This document shows, one piece after another, positions 1 to 11,600 of a stretch of DNA of 64,000 bases (its first letter is position 1; each line of letters starts with the position of its first letter). The position numbers and the translations under genes were made by a program. This DNA comes from Bacteroidales bacterium. Its GTDB lineage: Bacteria > Bacteroidota > Bacteroidia > Bacteroidales > UBA7332. The notes under the pieces were generated by a model. That model was not told the DNA's origin. It did not search any database and saw nothing but the letters and a program-made list of their open reading frames with translations. The stretch spans positions 372,001 through 436,000 of the forward strand of contig JAQTZA010000001.1 in NCBI GenBank assembly GCA_028687995.1. The letters are read 5' to 3'.

Positions 1-36
1 CAATAGTGTAATCACGAACTTAAGAAACTCAATATT

Positions 37-74
37 AGCCTGACAGAATTTTAAAAATCTGTCAGGCTTTTTTT
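37..74 (+). terminator. Intrinsic terminator of a gene upstream of the window
   Basis: A perfect 10-bp stem (AGCCTGACAG at 37-46 pairs with 59-68) with a 12-nt loop is followed by a run of T up to 74. It probably ends a plus-strand gene that lies before the window; the first 36 bases are too short to identify that gene. Confidence 0.8.
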
Positions 75-400
75 AAGATTTAAATTACATAAAAGAGTTA
101 TCATCGTAACTATAAAAGCACAATCGTTCTAACGTTCATTCTATCAGTTAATTTATTCTACATATTATCATTTTAAATTTTTACTCTCCACTTAATATCT
201 GCTCGCATACGTTCGCAAACAAATAAATGGTAATATTTTAGTCCATTAAAATCCAGATTTCAAGTAAGCTTAGATTCAATCTTTATAGCTAATTCAAAAA
301 CTCAAGTTTGAACTCAAAGAACCTTTTCTTTATCCCCTTTCACTTCTTATAATTATTTAATATTAGCAAAATTACCTTATTAAGCTTACTGACCAATTTA
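75..400. other. AT-rich intergenic stretch, no gene seen
   Basis: The region between the first terminator and the promoter of the first gene is very AT-rich. I see no credible coding frame, no RNA gene and no repeat in it. Confidence 0.6.
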
Positions 401-455
401 TCTACCTTTTGTATCAAAAACTGAAACAGAAAAAAATATTTATCCCATACTTTTG
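401..455 (+). promoter_or_regulatory. Candidate HTCS-dependent promoter of the 571 gene
   Basis: A Bacteroidetes -7 element TACTTTTG lies at 448-455. Two half-sites, TCTACC at 401 and TGAAAC at 422, are 21 bp apart, and the second starts 26 bp before the -7. The same geometry occurs before four other pectin-locus genes (see 34380, 25026, 24798, 11929). The half-sites here are the most degenerate of the five, and no -33 TTTG is seen at normal spacing. The leader to the start codon is about 115 nt. Confidence 0.5.
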
Positions 456-570
456 ACGTGTCATTGTATGATATACATATATGAATAGCATCTCAAACAC
501 AAATTATTTTAGTTAACCACAAATCACCACTAAACTTTTAATTTTTAAAACCAATTAATTAAAATTCAAC

Positions 571-3500
571 ATGAAAAAAACAACTACAAATTCAATTTTA
601 CTCATGGCTTTTTTGCTACTGAGTATTTTGGGCGTGAAGGCACAATCTTCCACCTATTCGGGAACTTTCCCAATTACGATGCAAGGATACACAGAATCTT
701 ACACCAATCCTGTGGCTGCTACTTGGGCAGGATCAACAAGTGCACCTAGCACAGCTGCCAGAAATGGAAAATGCTTTGCTACAGCTAATGATATGAACTT
801 GAATACAGGAAAAAACGTAACATATCGTTTACCTAATTGTGGTACAATGACTCTACAAGCCAATGGAACGGTGGGAAGAGGGTTTGTTATTACGGTAACC
901 CGCGTTTCTGATAATGCACAATTAAGCCGAACAGTATGGGCATATAGCAATGGGACTTGCTCTTCGAATGATTTTGTAATCAACAGTCAAGTACCAGTAA
1001 ACATTACAATTTTATCACCAAGTGCAGCTGAAGGAGCAATTACAACTACAGGTTCTTCCTATATTAGTTATGTGAATATTACCTCAGCTTGTATCTCTGC
1101 CGCAATCACCTCTGTAACTGCTCCAAGTAGTACATTATGTGCTGGCGCAACACAAACATTGACGGCTAATGGCATTTCAGCTGGAGGTACAGTAGCGTGG
1201 TATACTGCTCCAAGTGGAGGAGGATCGAATCTTGGTAGTGGTATTACTCTAGCAAATGCAGGACCTGGAACTTATTATGCTCTCGTTACAGCAAGTTGCA
1301 ATTCTAGTACTGCCGAATCTTCTATAACAGTTGCCACTTCACCTGCTACATCAATAAGCTCACAACCAAGTGGAGCCACTTATGCACAAAACGATGCTCC
1401 AACAGCTCTATCTGTTACAGCAACTGGAGCAAGTAGTTATCAATGGTATAGCAATTCAACTCAATCCACAAGTGGCTCAACGCTTTTGGTCGGTCAAACT
1501 AGTTCTACTTATACTCCTTCAACAGCTTCGGCAGGCACAACTTGGTATTACGTTGTTGCTAGTGGCTGTTCTGATGTTACGAGTAATATTGTATCGGTGA
1601 TGGTTAATGGCGTTTCAATATTAACGACTCCAACGGTTTCGGATGCCACAACTCCAACGAATCAAGGATTTACGGCCAACTGGTCCGATGTTGCAAATGA
1701 AAGCAGCTATAAGGTAAATGTATATGACGGCACAAATGCGTTGGTTAAAACAGTTACGGGTATTGCTGCCAATTCTACTAGTTCAGTTATTACTGGATTA
1801 TCATCTAACACGAACTACACTTACAAAGTAATTGCCGTTGGCGATGGCGTTTCAACAGGAAATTCAGTTGAATCAGCTGCTTCAAATTCAGTTCGCACAC
1901 TCAGTACAGAAAAAGCGATTACGGCATTTAGTCTTGCAGGACAACAATCATCTTCCATCGATGAAGCTCTGAAGACAGTATCTGTGTATGTAACACCTGG
2001 AACCGATAAAACCACATTGACTCCAACAATTACAGTATCAGCAAATGCAACGGTTAATCCTTTATCAGAAACTGTGACTGACTTTACAAATCCTGTGAAT
2101 TTCACTGTTACCGCAGAAGATGGAACAACTCAAATCTACGCAGTATCAGTCTCGTTTGGTAGTTCTGCAACTGATTATTTCCGTTCAGCAGCTAATGGAA
2201 ACTGGGGAGACTTATCTACATGGGAGACATCAGCTGACGGCACTTCAAGTTGGGTGAGTTCTTCATTGATTCCAACTGCTTCGGCCAATGTTATCACTAT
2301 TCGTTCAGGGCACAATGTAACAGTTGCTGCTTCAAAATCAGCAGATCAAATTACTGTAGAAACTGGTGGAACAATCACTGTAAGCACAGGACAGACACTA
2401 ACAATTGCTGATGGAGCAGATGTTATTGATTGCCAAGTGAATGGCACAATTGTAAATTTCGGTACCGTTACTCCTACCGGGGCACTTCAATTTGGTGATG
2501 GAGGAGTATATCAACACTCACAAAACGGAGGTACAATTCCTTTATCTACTTGGGGAACTGGTTCTACTTGTTTAATTACAGGTGCCACGTCTTCTTCTCC
2601 AAACAACAATTCACAGAATTTCTATAATTTCACTTGGAATTGCGTTGGTCAATCAAGTAATCTTAACCTTGTATGGGGTGTTGCCGCAAAAACTACTATT
2701 TATGGCAATTTTACGCTTGCAAGTTCAGGAGCATCGGAGTTTAGATTAACGAATAGTTCTATTGCAAACGATATTGAAATTAAAGGAAACTTTGTACTCT
2801 CTGGAGCAACTACTAATTTTAAAATTTCAGGATCAGCAACTTCTGCTAAAATGAATGTCATTATTGGAGGTAATCTTACCGTTTCAGGTGGTACGTTAGC
2901 AATTAGCGGAAATAGCGCGGCAAACTACGCATGGAATGTTTCAGGAGATGTAAATGTTTCAAATACAACATTAACAAAAAGCGGAAGCGAAACTGTGTCA
3001 AAATTGTTCTTTGTAAAAAATGGAACTCAAACTCTAACAGTTGGCTCAGGTGTTACATTTGGTAGTGGATTCCCAATGGAAGTAGCAGCAGGTACTAGAT
3101 TGAATATGGGAAGTAGCGTATTTAATGGTTCAGGAGCTTTTACTTTAAATGCAGGTTCAACTCTAGAAACCACTCATACAAGTGGTGTAAATGGTAATGT
3201 TGCTACGTCAGGTACCAAAACACTTGATGCTTCCGCAAATTACATTTTCGATGGCGTTACTGCCCAAACAACTGGAGCTTTACTTACAGCTGCTAACAAT
3301 GTAGAAATCAACAACTCTAGTAATGTTGCACTAAGTGGAGCAACTACTTTAAGTGGAGCATTGACATTGACATCTGGGAAAATCAGTTTAGGCGCAAATA
3401 ACTTAACTGTTGGCACTACAATCAATGGTGGTTCAGCTACTAATTATGTGATTACCGATGGTGCTGGGAAAGTAAATATTCCAGCTAATTCAGGTGTTAC

Positions 3501-4080
3501 AACTCAAATCCCTGTCGGGATTTCAGCTAGCAGCTTCGACCCTGCAAGTGTTAACCCCGTAACTGCCACTTCATTTGCTGTAAAGGTATCTTCTACCCTT
3601 TCGGGAACAGCAGGAGATTTGGAAATATTCTATCCAAGAGAATGGGATATAACACCAGCCGTAGCATCGTCTACCATACTCTCACTTTCTCCTTCAGCAT
3701 CTGTTGTTCCAGTATCAATGACATACCAACCAGTTGTCTATCATTATGAAAATAGTGCTTATACACCAGTTTGGTCGGCATATAGTAATGGAACTTTTAC
3801 TTGCACATTTAGCAACTTCTCTCCTTTCGTTACAGGTGAGGGATTGGCTACTGCTTTAAATCCATCTTATTTGGATGTGAAAGTCTTTAGTCGTGAGAAA
3901 CAAATAGTTGTAAATGGCACAATGGATGAAACAATCTCGATTTATACTATTAATGGTCAATTAATCGAGAATACAAAAGCAACTGGAAGTCAAACCATCA
4001 TTAATTTGAAATCAGGTTTGTATCTAGTATCAGTTAAATCTGCGAACAAATTGAATAACTTCAAAATCAACGTTAGATAA
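571..4080 (+). CDS. Large secreted multidomain protein with T9SS sorting domain
   Basis: This 1169-residue protein starts with a clear signal peptide (residues 1-24, ending VKAQ). It ends with a type A T9SS C-terminal domain over about the last 75 residues, so it should be exported across the outer membrane and anchored or released there. In between are an Ig-like stretch around residues 180-350 with typical Trp/Tyr core positions, a fibronectin type III-like domain at about 355-445, a cadherin-like beta-sandwich module at about 450-530, and a long Ser/Thr/Gly-rich beta-helix-like region from about 535 to 1000. No catalytic motif is evident. It may be an adhesin or a carbohydrate-binding surface protein. 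Its place beside the pectin locus and a promoter resembling the other locus promoters suggest co-regulation, which is inference. The short overlapping frames inside it are not genes. Confidence 0.85.
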   Translation: MKKTTTNSILLMAFLLLSILGVKAQSSTYSGTFPITMQGYTESYTNPVAATWAGSTSAPSTAARNGKCFATANDMNLNTGKNVTYRLPNCGTMTLQANGTVGRGFVITVTRVSDNAQLSRTVWAYSNGTCSSNDFVINSQVPVNITILSPSAAEGAITTTGSSYISYVNITSACISAAITSVTAPSSTLCAGATQTLTANGISAGGTVAWYTAPSGGGSNLGSGITLANAGPGTYYALVTASCNSSTAESSITVATSPATSISSQPSGATYAQNDAPTALSVTATGASSYQWYSNSTQSTSGSTLLVGQTSSTYTPSTASAGTTWYYVVASGCSDVTSNIVSVMVNGVSILTTPTVSDATTPTNQGFTANWSDVANESSYKVNVYDGTNALVKTVTGIAANSTSSVITGLSSNTNYTYKVIAVGDGVSTGNSVESAASNSVRTLSTEKAITAFSLAGQQSSSIDEALKTVSVYVTPGTDKTTLTPTITVSANATVNPLSETVTDFTNPVNFTVTAEDGTTQIYAVSVSFGSSATDYFRSAANGNWGDLSTWETSADGTSSWVSSSLIPTASANVITIRSGHNVTVAASKSADQITVETGGTITVSTGQTLTIADGADVIDCQVNGTIVNFGTVTPTGALQFGDGGVYQHSQNGGTIPLSTWGTGSTCLITGATSSSPNNNSQNFYNFTWNCVGQSSNLNLVWGVAAKTTIYGNFTLASSGASEFRLTNSSIANDIEIKGNFVLSGATTNFKISGSATSAKMNVIIGGNLTVSGGTLAISGNSAANYAWNVSGDVNVSNTTLTKSGSETVSKLFFVKNGTQTLTVGSGVTFGSGFPMEVAAGTRLNMGSSVFNGSGAFTLNAGSTLETTHTSGVNGNVATSGTKTLDASANYIFDGVTAQTTGALLTAANNVEINNSSNVALSGATTLSGALTLTSGKISLGANNLTVGTTINGGSATNYVITDGAGKVNIPANSGVTTQIPVGISASSFDPASVNPVTATSFAVKVSSTLSGTAGDLEIFYPREWDITPAVASSTILSLSPSASVVPVSMTYQPVVYHYENSAYTPVWSAYSNGTFTCTFSNFSPFVTGEGLATALNPSYLDVKVFSREKQIVVNGTMDETISIYTINGQLIENTKATGSQTIINLKSGLYLVSVKSANKLNNFKINVR

Positions 4081-4096
4081 TTTATTTGATAAAACG

Positions 4097-4132
4097 AAAA
4101 AACCTGCTAGAATTATTCTAGCAGGTTTTTTT
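4097..4132. terminator. Bidirectional terminator between convergent genes
   Basis: A 12-bp perfect stem (4101-4112 with 4116-4127) and a 3-nt loop are flanked by an A run on the left and a T run on the right. It can therefore terminate both the plus-strand gene ending at 4080 and the minus-strand gene ending at 4143. Confidence 0.85.
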
Positions 4133-4142
4133 ATGTAAAAAA

Positions 4143-5120
4143 TTAAGGATTGAATAGTCTATGTAAAAATCTCAAAACATAATCTACAGTTGGTTGAAAC
4201 CATGGGTCAACTAACCAAAAAGAGTGTGGACTGTCAGATAATGTATATGACTTATTATAAATATTATACTGATTCAACAATTCAATCATCTCTCCTCTTC
4301 CAGCATGAAATCTAGCTTGCGAACTTGCAATAAAAACTACAGGAACTGACCTTTCATTTACCCAAAATATGGGTGAGGCTTCTTTCCAGATTTGCGGTTT
4401 TTCTTCAAAAGTACAACCCAACCATTTCACGTCAGATCCACCACGTTTTCTATCAAGGTTTAATGAACTTGGAGCTAGAAAATCGACAATTCCGTCAATA
4501 TCAATCACTGCTTGAACCTTGCATGAAATGCTAATTCTTTGGCCAGATCTTTCAATGAGTGCTACATCATTCGTCATAGCAACCAAAGTTGCCAACTGAC
4601 CGCCCGCTGAGTTTCCTTCTATTGCAATTCTTGTCGTATCAATTCCATATTCAGTAGCATGGGTTTTCAGCCATCGAATGGCATTTTTAATATCATACAC
4701 CGCTGCCGGATATTGCGCCTCACCACTCAACCTATATTCCACAGGAATGCAGACATAGCCTTCACGCGCAATGGATGCAGCCATTGTTGCTTCCATCGAT
4801 TTATCTCCAGAACTCCAACCACCGCCATGTATCATCAAAAGAGCCGGATAAATCGCTTGCTTTTCAGGAGAGAATAGATCAAGATGTAAATTCTTGTCAT
4901 TACCCATCGAATTTTTAACTGTAGAATAAACAATATTTTTCGTTATTCTAAGTTCAGAAAAATTGGGTGAATGAATTCGAGCATTCGGATATTTTTTCTG
5001 AATCTTAATCAAAGCTTGACGAGTAGTATATGTCGAATCAATATTCGTACGACACAAGACCGGAGAGGCTGTCATTGAAAGCCAACCTACAAAAAGCAAA
5101 TTGAGTACACGATGTTTCAT
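4143..5120 (-). CDS. Secreted alpha/beta-hydrolase esterase (BD-FAE/Aes type)
   Basis: The protein has the oxyanion-hole motif HGGGW followed by the nucleophile motif GNSAGG (Ser171 when counted from 5120) and a late His in SPHSFW. This is the catalytic pattern of the BD-FAE/COG0657 esterases. I chose the ATG at 5120 rather than the open frame starting at 5222 because the next residues (MKHRVLNLLF) form a signal peptide, while the upstream extension looks like non-coding leader. It is the last gene of the SusC/SusD/DUF5123 group, 108 bp after the preceding gene, and is followed by a terminator. In this context a role in removing acetyl or other ester groups from pectin is plausible. The substrate cannot be read from sequence. 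Confidence 0.85.
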   Translation of the reverse strand: MKHRVLNLLFVGWLSMTASPVLCRTNIDSTYTTRQALIKIQKKYPNARIHSPNFSELRITKNIVYSTVKNSMGNDKNLHLDLFSPEKQAIYPALLMIHGGGWSSGDKSMEATMAASIAREGYVCIPVEYRLSGEAQYPAAVYDIKNAIRWLKTHATEYGIDTTRIAIEGNSAGGQLATLVAMTNDVALIERSGQRISISCKVQAVIDIDGIVDFLAPSSLNLDRKRGGSDVKWLGCTFEEKPQIWKEASPIFWVNERSVPVVFIASSQARFHAGRGEMIELLNQYNIYNKSYTLSDSPHSFWLVDPWFQPTVDYVLRFLHRLFNP

Positions 5121-5228
5121 AATTTCCGTAATATAAAGTTCATCAATTTGTTTGATGCAAAAATTACCCCAAACATTCGTAAGAATATTTGGGGTATCAA
5201 CCAACTCAAACTCAACTTTCAATACACA

Positions 5229-6842
5229 CTATCTAAAGAAAATTGCTCCTGCACTATTTTTACCCGCAAAACTGGCATCTTTAAAGGAAAAAAATCCATT
5301 TAAAGGATCATTCCACAATGATGTGGATGCCCCAGAATACGCAGTCATATATTTTTTAATTGAATAAGAAATCACGACACTTACGGGATCATCGATATAG
5401 TCGTTCGTATAATAACTTCCGGCAACAGTGAGAGCACCACTAGTCTGACGCACACCGTTTGCCCCCAAAACTCCACCAGAGCTTCCAAAAATACAATTTG
5501 AGATAACAATACCACTACCAGTAAATGTGGAAGTATTCGCGTCTATCAAATATCGAGAAGAAGAGGGATCAAGCATACCTTGATTAATTGTACAATTTGA
5601 TACAGAAATCGTCTTCATAGGCTGACCCGTACGTAACACCAATGATCCTTTGAAATTGTAGATTGCACAATTATCGAAATTAATATAATTGATAAAATCG
5701 GCACTATTGCTATTTACAATTGCATAAGTGCTATTAAATCCAATATCATAAATCGTACATTTATTGAAAATCAGAGAGTCAATTGTTTGATTCTTTCCAC
5801 CCTGAACTCTCATGGTTGTATTACCAAAATTATGCAGATTACAGTTTTTGAAACTAAGGTTACTTACATTGGTCATTAGATTATTGTTAAACAAATAACC
5901 AATTTTGATAGACGCTGTATTGTTATCACAATATCCAGTAAAGTCAATATTCTCAAACTTCACATACTGCAATGTAGAACCATCTTCAAACCCAAGCATA
6001 CTACTTGTTGCTGACGGTGTTCCATTTGTAAGACAAAGTACTGGACGATTTGTTTCACTGAAACATTTCAACTTCACGTTTTTATTGAAACGGAATGTAG
6101 TAGAACCCAACGGATAGATTGCACCTGGCTCTAACACTAAAACCTGACCGCTTGAGGCATTGGCTAATGCTGTTGGCAAATCTGAACCAGAAGCTAAATA
6201 AGTATCTCCTTCTACAATAAAACTACTTGTTCCACGCAAAATATCATTATTATAAAGTTGTACTTTATAGGTTGAATTTTCTAATGAAGCTACAACAATG
6301 TCTCCTACTGTTTTTTCAGACAAAGATATCGGAACCATTTTTGTTGTATTGTCTGCTGCGGTCAACAAAAGATGAGTTACATTCGCTCCTGGAGTCCATT
6401 TGACTTCAATCGTATTCATATCAGTCATCTTCGCAATAAATCCGAAAAAAAGATTCTCTGCTGGAGTTTTGAAAGAGAGTGTTGAATTGAACTTAGAGCT
6501 TTTTGTTTCGTCTATAGCATTTGCTTTGATTCTTGCAAAATAGGCAGTACTACCAGCTAATTCCTGCACATAGGTTAGGTTTGTGATAGTAGTATCAATC
6601 GCCATTGTAGAGAAGTTAAGGCTATCGGTACTGACTTGTAATGTATAAGAGACAGCATCTACAACTGGAGCCCAAGTGAAAGTCACTTGAGTTTTATTAA
6701 TAGCAGCAGCGAATTTAATTGGCTGAAATACGCGATCAGTCGTTAGCGATGTTAACTCCTGCGACAAATCTTCGCAGGAATAGATAATCAATCCCATCAA
6801 GAAATATGATAAGAATAGAATATGTTTAATTGGCTTGTTCAT
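5229..6842 (-). CDS. Surface lipoprotein, FN3 plus beta-helix (DUF5123/DUF4957-like)
   Basis: The 537-residue protein has a lipoprotein signal peptide with the lipobox Cys in YSCED. Two fibronectin type III-like segments follow (about 35-125 and 130-210), then a right-handed beta-helix-like region of repeated short strands with many Asn and Cys. This layout matches the DUF5123/DUF4957 proteins that occupy the SusE/F position after SusD in pectin loci of Bacteroidetes. The expected role is binding of pectin chains at the cell surface; a lyase activity is not excluded, as the helix resembles polysaccharide lyase folds. It lies 26 bp downstream of susD and is clearly in the same operon. Confidence 0.8.
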   Translation of the reverse strand: MNKPIKHILFLSYFLMGLIIYSCEDLSQELTSLTTDRVFQPIKFAAAINKTQVTFTWAPVVDAVSYTLQVSTDSLNFSTMAIDTTITNLTYVQELAGSTAYFARIKANAIDETKSSKFNSTLSFKTPAENLFFGFIAKMTDMNTIEVKWTPGANVTHLLLTAADNTTKMVPISLSEKTVGDIVVASLENSTYKVQLYNNDILRGTSSFIVEGDTYLASGSDLPTALANASSGQVLVLEPGAIYPLGSTTFRFNKNVKLKCFSETNRPVLCLTNGTPSATSSMLGFEDGSTLQYVKFENIDFTGYCDNNTASIKIGYLFNNNLMTNVSNLSFKNCNLHNFGNTTMRVQGGKNQTIDSLIFNKCTIYDIGFNSTYAIVNSNSADFINYINFDNCAIYNFKGSLVLRTGQPMKTISVSNCTINQGMLDPSSSRYLIDANTSTFTGSGIVISNCIFGSSGGVLGANGVRQTSGALTVAGSYYTNDYIDDPVSVVISYSIKKYMTAYSGASTSLWNDPLNGFFSFKDASFAGKNSAGAIFFR

Positions 6843-6868
6843 TGTATGTAAATATTAAGTTCCGATTA

Positions 6869-8653
6869 TTAATAACCATAGTCGTTGGTAAGTGTTCCAT
6901 TGCTTGCATCCAAAAAGAATTGCCAAATTGGCCAGAATTGATGGGTATCAGGTTCTTTTTGGAACAAAGAATTTACCTTTATGTCCGTCAAATTGTTCAA
7001 TCCATTGCTCACAAACCATCCTTTATTTGTAGGATAATTGAGGAGTGCTCCGGCAGCATCAGTATCTCCATGTTCCAAACCATATATTACCAACGACTCA
7101 CCATCTGCCGCTGTTTTGTAATAAATTTTATCAGGTAGATCTGAATAATTGTCCGACCGGTTTGCCAATGCGGTTAATTTTGTTTTGGCTTCGTTTAATT
7201 TCGAACCCAACAAATTCCAACGAATTAGATCAGATTTACGTAGCATCTCGCCACAAAATTCCAATGCACGTTCGTCAACTATAGCATTAAAGAATGTCTC
7301 TTTGTTTGCTATGACGGAAGACATGTAGGTATCCACTTTCTCAGGATGAGTAAGGAACGCACGTTCACGAATCTTTCTGAGATAAGGAGCTGCAGCATTC
7401 GGCCCATCCAATTCATTGATTGCCTCAGCAGCCATAAGATAAACATCAGCATATCGCATACATTGCCAGTTTACACCATCATCATTTGTTGATGTTACTA
7501 CCCGACTCATCCATTCGTAACGCAGTTTTCCGAAACACCATGAACTTATTTTTCGAGGCACTTGCACTCCATTTGTCCATTCGTAGGGTACGCAGGTAAT
7601 ATCACGACGAATATCATCTTTGTCAAAATCGTAGAAAACGGTTGGAACGGGTCCATTTGCACCGCCTTGTGCCTGTTGAGTGTATTTATCAGTTGTTGTA
7701 TGTTTCACCCCAAAAGTGTACAATACACGACCTCGACCATCAGAGAAGGGAAGTTCGTATAACGACTCTAGACCTGCAGTTGTTTTGTCTTGACAAAGGT
7801 TTAAAAAGTTTTGTTTGAAGGTTCCCAATGCGCAAGTTTTACTTTCTATCACATCAAGACACTCTTGTTTCACAATTGGATAAAGTTTTTCTACAGAAAG
7901 TTCAGGATCATTGCTTCTTCTAACAGTCTTATCAGGTCGTAAAGAAAAACCAGCGGCTGCCAAGCAAATTCTTGCTCTCAAACCTTTCACAAATGCTTTA
8001 TTCACATGTTCTGTACTTTGTGTTAAAGCGCTTTCGTTAGGCCAAGCCACCAAGTTTTCAGATTCTTTCAAATCTGCAAGAATTTGTTTGTAAATAACAT
8101 CTCTGTCTGATTTTGGCAAATAGAGTGTTGATGTTGTGATTGGTTCAAAACGTGCAGGAACATCTCCCCATGCTTTAATCAAGTCGTTGTAAATATATGC
8201 CCTCAAAGTCAAAGCCTCACCCAATAGTTGAGCTAATTTTGCATCTTTAGTCACATTACCGTATGTTCTCAAACCACGGATACAAAGATTTGCACGTTCT
8301 ATTCCCTCATACATTTTCGCCCAAGCATTGTTGTCGGTGTTCATCTGTGTGCTATTTACCAATGGTGAATAGCTCGTCAATAGAGCTCTGTCATCAGATG
8401 TATTTTCGGAAGAGTTATACCATTCTATATCCGTATTTAATCCATAAAATGGGATGTATCTTCCTCTATATGAATTAGTTTCAGAAAACGATTGATGAAT
8501 ACCCATTACAGCTTGTTCAGCCAAGGTTACATTTGAGAAAATAAACGACTCATCCAACGAAGACTGAGTGGGTGCTTCAAGTGTGTCATTACATGAATAT
8601 ATAGTGACAACGAAAGACAGCAGTGCGGCAGTTTTATATATTTTATTTTTCAT
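6869..8653 (-). CDS. SusD/RagB-family outer-membrane lipoprotein
   Basis: The protein has 594 residues with a lipobox (IYSCND) and the helical TPR-rich core of SusD proteins. Family hallmarks include the early segment with FSETNSYRGRY, the RAYIYNDLIKAWGDVP block near residue 150, and the C-terminal DLIRWNLLG and FWPIWQ blocks. SusD sits as a lid on its SusC partner and captures the glycan; here that is most likely an oligogalacturonide, from gene context. It follows susC by 18 bp and precedes the DUF5123-like gene by 26 bp, so the three are one transcript. Confidence 0.95.
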   Translation of the reverse strand: MKNKIYKTAALLSFVVTIYSCNDTLEAPTQSSLDESFIFSNVTLAEQAVMGIHQSFSETNSYRGRYIPFYGLNTDIEWYNSSENTSDDRALLTSYSPLVNSTQMNTDNNAWAKMYEGIERANLCIRGLRTYGNVTKDAKLAQLLGEALTLRAYIYNDLIKAWGDVPARFEPITTSTLYLPKSDRDVIYKQILADLKESENLVAWPNESALTQSTEHVNKAFVKGLRARICLAAAGFSLRPDKTVRRSNDPELSVEKLYPIVKQECLDVIESKTCALGTFKQNFLNLCQDKTTAGLESLYELPFSDGRGRVLYTFGVKHTTTDKYTQQAQGGANGPVPTVFYDFDKDDIRRDITCVPYEWTNGVQVPRKISSWCFGKLRYEWMSRVVTSTNDDGVNWQCMRYADVYLMAAEAINELDGPNAAAPYLRKIRERAFLTHPEKVDTYMSSVIANKETFFNAIVDERALEFCGEMLRKSDLIRWNLLGSKLNEAKTKLTALANRSDNYSDLPDKIYYKTAADGESLVIYGLEHGDTDAAGALLNYPTNKGWFVSNGLNNLTDIKVNSLFQKEPDTHQFWPIWQFFLDASNGTLTNDYGY

Positions 8654-8671
8654 AATTGCTGTTTTTTGATA

Positions 8672-11600
8672 TTAAAAATTCATATTCAATCCAACAGAAA
8701 ATTGACGACTCTTTGGGTAAGCAGAATAGTCTACGCCAGGCGTCAAATTTGTCTGACGGCGAGTTGAAACCTCTGGATCAAATCCAGAATAATTGGTCCA
8801 ACAATATAAATTATATCCTGTTACATAAAATCTCAAATTCTGAATACGAATCTTGCGGACAAGTCTATTGGGTAATGTATATCCTAACGTCACAGTATTC
8901 AGGCGTAAAAATGAGCCATCCTCAACAGCCCAATCAGAGAATACAAATTGCTTAGTCTCTGGTGACCACATGGTTGTATTGGCATTCATTGCAGCCAATT
9001 GCGCTGGATCGTTGCTGATTAATCCGTCAGAAGTTAGATTTGTCCAACGTTGACCATCACCCATTGTAGTGATCATATTTCTGTATTGATACTTGCTTGT
9101 AGTGGTATATTCAATTTTGTTGGCGTTGTAAACATCGTTTCCATAACTCCAGTTGAAATTCACACCCAAATCGAAACTTTTAAAGCGGCTACTAATTGCA
9201 AAACCTCCAGTATGAAGCGGGTTTGCATCACCGATGATTGTTTTATCGTTCGCATCAACAACATTGGTTGTTCCATTAATATTTTTCAATTTCATTGATC
9301 CTGGACGTAATGTTCCTACGATTCCAGAACAATCAACCACTCCATCATTTAAAGTCCATTTATTGGTAGACGCATTGTATCCCGAAAAATCTGACACTTC
9401 GTATCGACCATCAGATTGGTAACCATACATTTTACCTACTGATCCACCTTTCGAAATCCAATAATCGGTACCAACCTCTGTTGAGGCCCAACCGCTCATT
9501 GCTCCAAAATCGCTCATGATTCCCAATGAATTGATTTTATTCTGATTAAATCCGATATTTCCACTAAAAGTTAACCCAAAATCTTTTTTATCAATCGCAA
9601 TCCAATTGAGCGAAAACTCTAACCCAACATTCTGGGTTTCACCCATATTTCTATATTGTGTATCATATCCTGTACCCGATACTGGGAAATTTATAAGCAA
9701 ATCTTTTGTTGTGTTGTAGTATGCTTCGACTGTTCCGCTCAATTTGCTATTGAACATTGCAAAATCTACTCCGGCGTTTCGTGTTATGGTTGTTTCCCAT
9801 TTCAAATCGGGATTTGCCATCGTCTTAGATGGTGCCCAATAAGAGGTAAATCCATTGATCCATGTAGTTGTACTTGATCGGTAAGATTGAACCATTTGTC
9901 CACCCGGTATATTATTATTACCGGCTGTACCATAGCTAATTCTCAACTTCAAGTCATCCAACCAATTTTTTGCAGACTCCATGAATGGTTCAGATGAGAT
10001 ACGCCAAGCGGTAGCCACCGATGGGAAGTAACCCCATTTATTGCCAGCAGAGAAACGGCTCGATCCATCACCTCTAAATGTAGCACTTAACAAATACCGG
10101 CTCTTATAGTCATAATTTAGGCGACCAAAGAATGAAAGAAGTTTCGAATTAGGATAATAATAATCGTCCACCGAATTGGCAACACCTTGTGTAGTTAATT
10201 TAAAAGCATTGTCGGAATTGAAAAATGAAGGAAATCCAACAACATTCGTACCCATCGATTTTGATTCTGTGTAAATAAATTCGTGACCAAGCATCACATT
10301 AAGGTGATTCTTTTCTCCAATCAGATGTTTAAAATCATAATTTAATGTGTTTGTGTTTCTGATGGTACCACGCGTATCTTCTGTGAGAATTATAGCCGGT
10401 AAATTTTGATATGCTGCCGGCACATTATTTCTAACATAATAAGTAGTGGAGCCATAATAACGTTGATCATTGTTGCGGTAATCATCGTATCCAAATTCTG
10501 ATCTGGCTTTGAGATTGCTATACAACTCCCAAGTGATGCTACCTGCCATATTTAATGTTTTCCGTTTCTGAATACGATCATTATCAGAAATAGCAGTGAG
10601 TGGATTAAATAAATTACCCAATTCGGTATCATCGCTCGATCCACTTTCAGATGTTAAATTTCTAAGAGGAAAAGGCGTGTAGATCATTGCGTATTTGAGA
10701 CGTGAGTCGGAAGTCGACTTTTCATTTTGCTCATTCATACCACCACCATTTATATTTGTAGAGGCGTACCGGCTAGAGAAATCGAAAGCCAATGACTTTG
10801 ATATTTTTGTATTGTATTTGAAACTCAAATTATCTCTACTGAAATCAGATCTCTGCATAATCGCTTTGTCGTCGATTCGACTATAACTGAAGCTAAATTT
10901 GCTTTTATCTGCACCACCGTTTATACTTAAATTGTGATTGCTGGTAAATCCGGTTCTTCCAAAAACAAGATTTTGCCAGTCGTTTGTAGCCACATTTTTA
11001 TAGAGATCCATATCTGAATATTTTCCAAAATAGGTCTCATAAGAATCTGCTTTCCCATCATTTTTCACCAATGCCAATTCGTACTGCCATTTAGCGTAGT
11101 CGGTTGCTGGGAGAACATTTAATGTTTTTGCAATTTGTTTCCAACTTAAAAATGTATTATAGTTGACTGACACCTTACCCTCTTTTCCAGATTTTGTAGT
11201 TACAAGAATAACACCATTTGCTCCACGTGAGCCATAGATAGCAGTAGACGAGGCATCTTTCAACACATCAATTGACTCAATATCATTTGGGGCAATGTCG
11301 TTGATAGATTCAACGGGGAATCCGTCAACTACGAATAACGGCTTGTTGTCTCCCGTAATGGAACCACCACCTCTTACTCGTATCTTCATTTCTGAATCCG
11401 GAGAGCCTTCAGTAGTTGTTATCTGAACTCCCGCCAATTTTCCTGTAATAGCCTCTATGGCTGAAGAAACTGGCACTGCTGCAATTGCACTCGCTTTCAC
11501 AGACGAAACGGAACCTGTAATATCTTTTCGTTTTACTGTTCCATATCCGATCGCCACAACTTCTTGTAGTAATTGAGTATTGGTTTCTAGTTTAATTTGG

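Noticed and set aside
408-411. TTTG as a -33 element for the first gene
   Set aside because: It is 36 bp from the -7 element, too far for a Bacteroidetes promoter.
5121-5222. N-terminal extension of the esterase
   Set aside because: The extra 34 residues precede a proper signal peptide at the internal Met (5120) and look like leader sequence.
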